Shown here: one piece after another, positions 1-4,917 of the stretch
Numbering within the stretch: the first letter of the stretch is position 1
How the letters are laid out: each line of letters opens with the position of its first letter
Assembly (NCBI GenBank): GCA_002387005.1
Contig: DGKN01000043.1
Span: forward strand, 18,208-24,345
Direction of reading: 5' to 3'
Origin: Propionibacteriaceae bacterium UBA4569
GTDB taxonomy: Bacteria; Actinomycetota; Actinomycetes; Propionibacteriales; Propionibacteriaceae
DNA: 6,138 bases
Position numbers and translations under genes: made by a program
The notes under the pieces: generated by a model
The model's database searches: none
Told to the model about the DNA's origin: nothing
Seen by the model: only the letters and a program-made list of their open reading frames with translations

Positions 1-432
1 GGTCCGGTCCTCGTCCAACAAGACGGCGCCAGAGTCGGACACAGCCTTGAGGTGCACCGTGGTGGCGATCTGTTCGCCCTGGCAGCCGGACAGGCTGTGG
101 TTGAAGCACTCGTGCGTGGTCGTGACATAGGGCGCGACCGAGAGGTAGAAGCGGTCGGCTGGCAGTTCCAACCGATGCTCACCGGCGGAGTCGGTGACCA
201 CGAGCTCGGTGGCGGGGACCGACGCCTTGAAGTCGAGCGGTCGCGCCTGGTCGAGCGCATCAAGCTTCTCGATCACGGTCTGGGCGGGGGCATCGGCCAA
301 CCCCAGACCCGCGAGCCCACCGCTGCCAGGCGTGGTGCTGGTGGTGCTGGCACCGGTGGCCCGGTCACCGCCACCGGAGCAGGCGGCCAGGGCCATTGGC
401 AATGGGGCCAGCAGGAGTGTGCGTCGCTGCAT
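1..432 (-). CDS. CueP-family metal-binding lipoprotein (C-terminus outside window)
   Basis: The reading frame is open from an ATG at 432 to the window edge (144 codons, no stop), so the protein is cut by the window, not broken. The N-terminus (MQRRTLLLAPLPMALAAC) is a lipoprotein signal peptide with lipobox LAAC and lipidated Cys18. The RR at residues 3-4 is only weakly Tat-like. A Gly/Ser/Thr-rich linker (about residues 19-40) precedes the folded part. Residues 99-116 contain the run PYVTTTHECFNHSLSGCQGE, with Cys105, His108 and Cys113, which I recognise as the conserved metal-site motif of the CueP family. Salmonella CueP is a periplasmic copper-binding protein; here the protein would sit on the outer face of the membrane. 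A GAGAGG Shine-Dalgarno lies about 5 nt before the ATG. It is transcribed in the same direction as nrdJ upstream, separated by two hairpins, so it is probably a separate unit. The family call rests on the motif; copper specificity is inferred. Confidence 0.8.
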   Translation of the reverse strand, partial: MQRRTLLLAPLPMALAACSGGGDRATGASTTSTTPGSGGLAGLGLADAPAQTVIEKLDALDQARPLDFKASVPATELVVTDSAGEHRLELPADRFYLSVAPYVTTTHECFNHSLSGCQGEQIATTVHLKAVSDSGAVLLDEDRT

Positions 433-485
433 GGGAATCCTCTCGTCGGGGTGCCTCACAGGCTACCCGCACTACCCCAAACGCA

Positions 486-518
486 GGTCGCCCGCCCGGA
501 CGAACCGGACGGGCAACC
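486..518 (-). terminator. Second hairpin downstream of nrdJ (putative terminator)
   Basis: Read on the minus strand, GGTTGCCCG (518-510) pairs with CGGGCGACC (494-486), and an inner CCGG/CCGG pair closes a 5-nt TTCGT loop. The stem is 14 bp with two G-U wobbles. On the plus strand those two positions become C-A mismatches, so the structure favours minus-strand RNA. There is no U-tract, as is common in actinobacterial terminators. It shares a 12-mer with the hairpin at 551-580. Confidence 0.45.
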
Positions 519-550
519 TCAACCGCATCGCCAACCATGAGCGTGCCAAG

Positions 551-580
551 GGGTTGCCCGTCCTTCAGGACGGGCAACCC
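551..580 (-). terminator. Perfect 13-bp hairpin after nrdJ (putative terminator)
   Basis: GGGTTGCCCGTCC at 551-563 and its exact reverse complement at 568-580 flank a 4-nt loop. The structure begins 9 bp beyond the nrdJ stop codon, on the side where leftward transcription leaves the gene. No run of U follows, so it is a hairpin-only, actinobacterial-style terminator. It is the expected end of the nrdR-nrdJ transcript. Confidence 0.75.
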
Positions 581-589
581 GTTCGCCTG

Positions 590-3493
590 TCAGCTGCACC
601 CGCTGGTCGAGCCGCAGCCCTCGCAGACGTAGCAGGAACCCGAGGGACGCATCTTGGTGCCGCAGGTCATGCACAGCGGCGCGTCGACGGCGTGACCGGT
701 GAGGCTCTCCAGCAGCTCGGAGGTGGTGTGCGGGGCACCCGTGGTGACCTTGGCGGCACCCGGCTGCTCGACGCCGCCGGCAATCACCTGCACCTCGGGG
801 GTGGCCTCGATCAGGGCCGGCTGGCGCAGGCCACCGTCGACCCGGACGTCGTCGTACTCGTCGTTCTTCAACGACTCAGACTCGGGCATCTGGGCCTCGT
901 CCTCCTCGCTGATGTACGAACCCGTCTCGACATAACGGGCGCGCTCGGCGGCCGTGTAGATACCCAGCTCGGCCCGCTCGTCGAAGGACAGGTAGTCCAG
1001 GGCGAGGCGGCGGAAGATGTAGTCCATGATCGACTGCGCGATCCGGATGTCCGGGTCGTCGGTCATACCGGCCGGCTCGAACTTCTGGTTCGTGAACTTC
1101 TGGACGTAGGTCTCCAGCGGCACGCCGTACTGCAGCGCAATGGAGATGGCGATCGAGAAGGCGTCCATCACGCCGGCCAAGGTCGAGCCCTGCTTGCCGA
1201 GCTTGAGGAAGACCTCACCGAGCTGGCCATTGGTGTACTCGCTGGAGGTCATGTAGCCCTCAGCACCACCGACGGAGAAGGAGGTGGTGCGTCCGACGCG
1301 CGACTTGGGGAGACGCCGGCGACGTGGGCGGTACTCGACCTGCGCGGGGGCTGCGACGACCTCGGCCGCCTTCGGCTCCTCCTTCTTCTTGCCGTCGGAC
1401 AGCGGCTGGCCCACCTTGCAGTTGTCGCGGTAGACGGCGAGCGCCTTCAGACCGAGCTTCCAGCCCTGCATGTAGACGTCCGAGATCTCCTCGACGGTCG
1501 CCGATTCGGGCAGGTTGACCGTCTTGCTGATCGCGCCGGACAAGAAGGGCTGCACGGCAGCCATCATCCGCACATGGCCCATCGGCTGGATCGCGCGCTC
1601 GCCCATGGCCGTGTCAAAGACCTCGTAATGCTCGGTCTTCAGGCCGGGAGCGTCGATGACGTGGCCGTGGTCGGCGATGAAGGCGACGATCGCCTCGGTG
1701 GTCTCGGCGGTGTAGCCGAGGTTCTTCAGCGCACGCGGGATCGTCTGGTTGACAATCTGCATCGAGCTGCCGCCGACGAGCTTCTTGAACTTCACCAACG
1801 AGAAGTCGGGCTCAACACCGGTGGTGTCGCAGTCCATCATGAAGCCGATGGTGCCGGTGGGCGCCAGGACGGAGGCCTGCGCGTTGCGGTAGCCATTGGC
1901 CTCACCGAGGCTGATGACCTGCTCCCACTCGGCGGTCGCGGCGCGCAGCACGTCGGCGTCGAGCTGAGCGAGGGTGCGCACCTCGTCGTTGGCGGCGCGG
2001 TGCTTGCGCATGACCTTCTTGTGGGCCTCGGCGTTGCGGGCGTAGCCGGCGTAGGGGCCGACGACGGCCGCGAGCTCCGCGGAGCGACGGTAGGACGCGC
2101 CGGTCATCAGCGAGGTGATGGCGGCGGCGACCGAACGGCCACCCTCGGAGTCGTAGCCCTTGCCCAGCGCCATCAGCAGCGCACCCAGGTTGGCGTAACC
2201 GATGCCCAGCTGGCGGAAGTTGCGGGTGGTCTCGCCGATGGGCTCGGTCGGGAAGTCGGCGAAACAGATTGAGATGTCCATCGCGGTGATGACCAACTCG
2301 ACGGCCTTGACAAACCTCTCGGTGTCGAAGGTGTCGTCCTCGCGCAGGAACTTCAGCAGGTTCAGCGAGGCGAGGTTGCACGAGGAATTGTCGAGGCTCA
2401 TGTACTCCGAGCAAGGGTTGGACGCGTTGATCCGGCCGCTCTCGGGGTTGGTGTGCCAGGCATTGATGGTGTCGTCGTACTGGATGCCCGGGTCGGCACA
2501 CTCCCACGCAGCCTGGGAGACCTTCTTGAACAAGGTGCGGGCGTCGACGGTCTCGATGACCTCACCGGTGGAGCGGCTGCGCAGGCCGAACTCCTTGCCG
2601 TCCTCGACGGCGGTCATGAACTCGTCCGAGACGCGCACCGAGTTGTTGGCGTTCTGATACTGGACGCTGGTGATGTCCTTGCCGCCAAGGTCCATGTCGA
2701 AGCCGGCATCGCGCAGGGCGCGGATCTTGTCCTCCTCGCGCGCCTTGGTCTCGATGAACTCCTCGATGTCGGGGTGGTCGATGTCGAGGACGACCATCTT
2801 GGCCGCGCGACGGGTGGCGCCCCCGGACTTGATGGTGCCCGCCGAGGCGTCCGCGCCACGCATGAAGGAGACCGGGCCGGAGGCGGTGCCGCCGGAGCTG
2901 AGCAGTTCCTTGGACGAACGGATCCGCGAAAGGTTCAGGCCGGCGCCGGAACCGCCCTTGAAGATGAAGCCCTCTTCCTTGTACCAGTTCAGGATCGAGT
3001 CCATCGAGTCGTCGACGGAGAGGATGAAGCAGGCGCTGACCTGCTGCGGTGAGGGGGTGCCGACGTTGAACCAGACGGGCGAGTTGAAGCTGAAGTACTG
3101 GTGCACCAGCATCCAGGTGAGTTCGTGCTCGAAGATCTCCGCGTCCGCCTCGGTGGCGAAGTAGCCGTGGTCGAAGCCTGCCTTGGCGTAGGTCGTGACG
3201 ACACGGTCGATCAGGGTGCGCAGGCTGGCCTCACGAGCATCGGTGCCGACGGCGCCGCGGAAGTACTTGGTGGTGACGATGGTGGAGGCGTTGAGGCTCC
3301 AGAAGTCGGGGAACTCCACGCCGTGCTGGGAGAAGACGGTCTCGCCGGTGCGCCAGTTCGTCTGGACGACGTCGCGCTTCTCCCAGGTGACCTCGTCATA
3401 GGGATGGGTGCCCTCGGTGGTGAACACGCGCTCGATCGTCAGCCCCTGGGGCTGCTTGGTGCCGCGTCGCGCGGTCTTGGTGCTCTCGCTCAT
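590..3493 (-). CDS. nrdJ: Adenosylcobalamin-dependent (class II) ribonucleotide reductase
   Basis: This enzyme reduces ribonucleotides to deoxyribonucleotides in the cytoplasm, using a thiyl radical generated from vitamin B12 coenzyme and no oxygen. The 967-residue length fits the long actinobacterial NrdJ type, and the sequence closely resembles the Streptomyces enzyme as I recall it. Visible landmarks, by analogy with E. coli NrdA: NPCSE at 359-363 with thiyl Cys361, Asn359 and Glu363; the redox pair Cys155 (SACFIL) and Cys372 (SSCNLASLNL); and the phosphate-binding PTGTIG at 545-550. A Lys/Pro/Ala-rich linker (about 698-735) leads to a C-terminal domain (about 735-835). The tail carries six cysteines (941, 944, 954, 957, 960, 966) in a zinc-ribbon-like or redox-shuttle arrangement. 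No N-terminal ATP-cone is apparent. The start is the ATG at 3493, preceded by a purine-rich GGAAG about 5 nt upstream. It follows nrdR by 95 bp on the same strand, which implies an operon repressed by NrdR. No damage is seen. Confidence 0.98.
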   Translation of the reverse strand: MSESTKTARRGTKQPQGLTIERVFTTEGTHPYDEVTWEKRDVVQTNWRTGETVFSQHGVEFPDFWSLNASTIVTTKYFRGAVGTDAREASLRTLIDRVVTTYAKAGFDHGYFATEADAEIFEHELTWMLVHQYFSFNSPVWFNVGTPSPQQVSACFILSVDDSMDSILNWYKEEGFIFKGGSGAGLNLSRIRSSKELLSSGGTASGPVSFMRGADASAGTIKSGGATRRAAKMVVLDIDHPDIEEFIETKAREEDKIRALRDAGFDMDLGGKDITSVQYQNANNSVRVSDEFMTAVEDGKEFGLRSRSTGEVIETVDARTLFKKVSQAAWECADPGIQYDDTINAWHTNPESGRINASNPCSEYMSLDNSSCNLASLNLLKFLREDDTFDTERFVKAVELVITAMDISICFADFPTEPIGETTRNFRQLGIGYANLGALLMALGKGYDSEGGRSVAAAITSLMTGASYRRSAELAAVVGPYAGYARNAEAHKKVMRKHRAANDEVRTLAQLDADVLRAATAEWEQVISLGEANGYRNAQASVLAPTGTIGFMMDCDTTGVEPDFSLVKFKKLVGGSSMQIVNQTIPRALKNLGYTAETTEAIVAFIADHGHVIDAPGLKTEHYEVFDTAMGERAIQPMGHVRMMAAVQPFLSGAISKTVNLPESATVEEISDVYMQGWKLGLKALAVYRDNCKVGQPLSDGKKKEEPKAAEVVAAPAQVEYRPRRRRLPKSRVGRTTSFSVGGAEGYMTSSEYTNGQLGEVFLKLGKQGSTLAGVMDAFSIAISIALQYGVPLETYVQKFTNQKFEPAGMTDDPDIRIAQSIMDYIFRRLALDYLSFDERAELGIYTAAERARYVETGSYISEEDEAQMPESESLKNDEYDDVRVDGGLRQPALIEATPEVQVIAGGVEQPGAAKVTTGAPHTTSELLESLTGHAVDAPLCMTCGTKMRPSGSCYVCEGCGSTSGCS

Positions 3494-3588
3494 GATGGCT
3501 TCCGCCTCGATCTTTCTCTCTGGGAAATGGGTGGGTGTCAGGGACGTGGTGCTGGCCGTGCTGCTGGGGTCGCGGCGATGGTTCGTGG
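3494..3588 (-). other. nrdR-nrdJ intergenic spacer
   Basis: This 95-bp gap lies within the presumed nrdR-nrdJ operon. I see no strong hairpin and no convincing promoter pair in it. The only clear signal is the purine-rich nrdJ Shine-Dalgarno region just before the ATG. The gap supports co-transcription but does not exclude processing or a weak internal start. Confidence 0.5.
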
Positions 3589-4044
3589 TCAGTGGGCGGG
3601 CTGCGCCGCGCGCAGGTTGGCGATCTCCGCCTCGAAGTCGTCCACCGAGTCGTAGTGCTTGTAGACGCTCGCGAAGCGCAAGTAGGCGACGGGATCGAGT
3701 TCACCCAGCGGCTTGAGGATCGCCAGACCGACCTCGTCGGTGGGCACCTCGGCCATCCCGGACGCGCGCAACGCCTCCTCTACCTGCTGGCCGAGCCGGG
3801 CGAGTTCGGCCTCGGTGACGGGACGTCCCTTGCAGGCCTTGCGGACCCCCCGGATCACCTTGTCGCGGTTGAAGGGTTCGACCACGCCGGACTTCTTCAA
3901 GACCACCAGTTGCATCTGCTCGATGGTCGTGAAGCGACGCTCGCAGGCGGGGCACTGACGACGACGACGGATGGAGCTGCCGTCCTCCGATGCGCGGGAA
4001 TCGAGGACGCGGGAGTCACAGTGCCGGCAGAAGGGGCAGTACAT
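3589..4044 (-). CDS. nrdR: Transcriptional repressor NrdR
   Basis: NrdR is the cytoplasmic repressor of ribonucleotide reductase operons. It binds ATP/dATP through an ATP-cone and DNA through an N-terminal zinc ribbon. The 151-residue protein has the standard length and begins MYCPFC, as NrdR proteins do. Zinc ligands are Cys3, Cys6, Cys31 and Cys34 (CPFC and CPAC), followed by the RRFTT signature at 37-41. The ATP-cone spans about residues 46-136 and includes [17 protein letters not shown] and the [17 protein letters not shown] segment. The ATG at 4044 was chosen because it gives the universal N-terminus and has GAGAGG 9 nt upstream. The frame stays open further upstream (ATG at 4065 and beyond), but those starts lack a ribosome binding site and would add an unconserved repeat-derived tail. 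It is first in an operon with nrdJ and has NrdR-box-like sites in front of itself, which implies autoregulation. Confidence 0.97.
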   Translation of the reverse strand: MYCPFCRHCDSRVLDSRASEDGSSIRRRRQCPACERRFTTIEQMQLVVLKKSGVVEPFNRDKVIRGVRKACKGRPVTEAELARLGQQVEEALRASGMAEVPTDEVGLAILKPLGELDPVAYLRFASVYKHYDSVDDFEAEIANLRAAQPAH

Positions 4045-4057
4045 GGCGCGGTTCCTC

Positions 4058-4102
4058 TCGTTCATGGGCACGTCGTTCAGGGGCACGTCGTTCAGGGGCA
4101 CG
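4058..4102 (-). repeat. Three tandem 15-bp repeats in the nrdR leader
   Basis: On the minus strand the unit CGTGCCCCTGAACGA occurs three times head to tail: 4102-4088 and 4087-4073 are identical, and 4072-4058 differs at one base (A for C). The last copy runs into the nrdR Shine-Dalgarno (GAGAGG, 4059-4054). The unit is five codons long and leaves the nrdR frame open. It is probably a slippage product, but its position in the translation-initiation region could affect expression. Confidence 0.9.
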
Positions 4103-4140
4103 GCGGAGCCGCCCGGGGCGGGCCGCGCGGTGGATCTGGG

Positions 4141-4192
4141 TGTGGATGGAGCTGTGGACATCATGTGGACAACAACCACAACTTGTGGACGA
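4141..4192 (-). promoter_or_regulatory. Cluster of four DnaA-box-like 9-mers
   Basis: Four 9-mers in the same orientation contain TCCACA on the minus strand: CCATCCACA (4141-4149), ATGTCCACA (4153-4161), TTGTCCACA (4164-4172) and TCGTCCACA (4184-4192). TTGTCCACA is the preferred actinobacterial DnaA box (Streptomyces, Mycobacterium). Two others fit the degenerate Streptomyces form YYVTCCACA as I recall it; ATGTCCACA departs at the first base. Start spacings are 12, 11 and 20 bp. The cluster lies in the nrdR leader, downstream of the predicted transcription start. Binding by DnaA is inferred. Confidence 0.55.
4176..4191 (-). promoter_or_regulatory. NrdR box 2 (candidate operator)
   Basis: A perfect 13-bp dyad, CCACAACTTGTGG, spans 4176-4188. 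Aligned to the NrdR-box core CWANATNTWG, the 10-mer at 4179-4188 matches six of eight fixed positions. Its core starts 32 bp (about three helical turns) from that of the better box at 4208-4223, which is the usual spacing of paired NrdR boxes. On sequence alone it is the weaker of the two; the spacing is what supports it. Confidence 0.5.
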
Positions 4193-4207
4193 ACCACATG
4201 CTTGTAA

Positions 4208-4223
4208 CCACTAGATGTAGGTA
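4208..4223 (-). promoter_or_regulatory. NrdR box 1 (operator overlapping nrdR transcription start)
   Basis: The minus-strand core CTACATCTAG (4220-4211) matches the NrdR-box core CWANATNTWG at every fixed position and is palindromic in four of five pairs. It touches the -10 hexamer and covers the predicted transcription start near 4216, so a bound NrdR would block initiation. This fits autorepression of the nrdR-nrdJ operon. Confidence 0.75.
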
Positions 4224-4251
4224 CCGTAGGCCTGCCCGACCACAATTTCAA
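4223..4251 (-). promoter_or_regulatory. nrdR-nrdJ promoter
   Basis: On the minus strand, TTGAAA (4251-4246) and TACGGT (4228-4223) are separated by exactly 17 bp. This is a near-ideal housekeeping-type promoter for actinobacteria (-10 of form TAnnnT). The start would fall near 4216, giving a leader of about 170 nt before nrdR. It lies just downstream of a strong hairpin that insulates it from the gene upstream. Confidence 0.7.
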
Positions 4252-4261
4252 GCCGCCGACC

Positions 4262-4289
4262 GCGACACGCCGAGCCCTCGGCGTGTCGC
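4262..4289 (-). terminator. Hairpin downstream of the DUF2752 gene
   Basis: GCGACACGCCGA (4262-4273) and its exact reverse complement (4278-4289) flank a 4-nt loop, giving a perfect 12-bp stem. It starts 14 bp past the stop codon of the leftward DUF2752 gene and ends 10 bp before the nrdR -35. No U-tract follows. The position suits a terminator that separates the two leftward units. Confidence 0.7.
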
Positions 4290-4303
4290 CGGGAGCGAGT
4301 GCC

Positions 4304-4711
4304 TCACAGGGCAACGCGGACGATGTCGAAGCCCACTCCCGCGACCGCCCAGACCACCAGCCAGCGATCGAGGCGCCCCGCCCAGCCGGTCGGCCACCAA
4401 CGCCTCCCCGAAACCAGCTCGGCCCCCCACACGCCCCCCGCAACCAGGAGCTGGGCCAGCACGATGAGCACGAAACCGTTGGCCTGCCCTGCCGCTGCCA
4501 CGTCACCGCGCAGCAGCGCGGTGCCCATCGTCGTCGCCCCACACAAGGGACAGCGCACGCCGGTGGCCATCCGGAAGGGGCAGGGCAAACCGTGACCGCT
4601 GAGCAGCGCCACCGCCGAGAGCCCGGCGCCCACCACCAGGAAGATCCCGAGACGGCGCAACGCGGCCGAGGCCGCCTGGCGCGGACTGGGATTGGACGCG
4701 GACACGGGCAC
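4304..4711 (-). CDS. DUF2752 domain-containing membrane protein
   Basis: This small membrane protein has unknown function. The family signature runs [18 protein letters not shown], with cysteines at residues 44, 54 and 57 and then [10 protein letters not shown]...NGF, as in DUF2752. Three hydrophobic segments fall at about residues 20-38 (before the Cys motif), 78-98 and 116-133. The CPxC-like cysteine set could bind metal or be redox active, but no role is established. The start is uncertain: a GTG at 4711 has GGGGGAG 9 nt upstream and is preferred. A GTG at 4729 would add six residues and a GTG at 4705 would remove two; an in-frame TGA lies just upstream of 4729. The usual Arg after GxT in the motif is Thr here. 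It is read away from the RDD gene and ends before a hairpin, so it is probably monocistronic. Confidence 0.85.
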   Translation of the reverse strand: MPVSASNPSPRQAASAALRRLGIFLVVGAGLSAVALLSGHGLPCPFRMATGVRCPLCGATTMGTALLRGDVAAAGQANGFVLIVLAQLLVAGGVWGAELVSGRRWWPTGWAGRLDRWLVVWAVAGVGFDIVRVAL

Positions 4712-4795
4712 GTGCCCATTCTCCCCCACCTGGCGTGTTCATTGGAGCGGTGGAACCCGCCCGTCTGCCGCGACATCGAAAGAGCCGACCGCTCA

Positions 4796-4835
4796 CCAGT
4801 TGGTCGGCGCGCCCAATGGGCAACCGAGCAACTGG
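4796..4835. repeat. 40-nt imperfect inverted repeat between divergent genes
   Basis: Nested arms pair as CCAGTTG (4796-4802) with CAACTGG (4829-4835), TCGG (4804-4807) with CCGA (4824-4827), and GCCC (4811-4814) with GGGC (4818-4821) around an AAT loop. That is 15 pairs, interrupted by a G/G and a 3x2 internal loop. It lies between the divergent DUF2752 and RDD starts and covers the -35 region of the candidate RDD promoter. An operator for a dimeric regulator is possible, and so is a cruciform or RNA hairpin. Confidence 0.6.
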
Positions 4836-4848
4836 CCCCGCCACGTCC

Positions 4849-4854
4849 TAGCAT
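4849..4854 (+). promoter_or_regulatory. Candidate -10 for the RDD gene
   Basis: TAGCAT fits the TAnnnT -10 pattern and would start transcription near 4861, about 57 nt before the GTG. No good -35 is present at 16-18 bp. The 40-nt dyad occupies that place instead, which hints at activator dependence or at a wrong call. Confidence 0.3.
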
Positions 4855-4872
4855 CGACAGCGGATCCCCGTT

Positions 4873-4890
4873 GCACCCACGAGCGGGTGC
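4873..4890 (+). other. Small hairpin in the RDD gene leader
   Basis: GCACCC (4873-4878) and GGGTGC (4885-4890) form a perfect 6-bp stem with a 6-nt loop, 16 nt before the Shine-Dalgarno (GAGGAGAAG, 4907-4915). It could be a leader structure. It is short, and chance is a real possibility in GC-rich DNA. Confidence 0.3.
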
Positions 4891-4917
4891 CCACCACCCA
4901 GTACACGAGGAGAAGAC

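Noticed and set aside
460..489. Promoter for the CueP-like gene (TAGCCT on the minus strand at 465-460)
   Set aside because: The -10 fits TAnnnT, but no acceptable -35 occurs at 16-18 bp, and such hexamers are common by chance.
194..2272. Long plus-strand open frame opposite nrdJ
   Set aside because: It is antisense to an unmistakable nrdJ frame, its product is low-complexity and resembles no family I know, and long antisense frames are routine in GC-rich genes.
4045..4163. N-terminally extended NrdR starting at an upstream ATG (4065 or about 4163)
   Set aside because: The frame is open, but these ATGs lack a Shine-Dalgarno, the added residues come from tandem repeats and DnaA-like words, and NrdR proteins begin at the zinc ribbon (MxCPFC).
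4130..4192. Replication origin, on the strength of the DnaA-box-like words
   Set aside because: There are only four or five boxes, no AT-rich unwinding region, and no dnaA, dnaN or other origin neighbours. Regulation of nrdR is the simpler reading.
4045..4216. Cobalamin riboswitch in front of the B12-dependent reductase operon
   Set aside because: The leader is short, and I see no B12-box-like conserved core. B12 riboswitches in this setting usually control the alternative B12-independent reductase.
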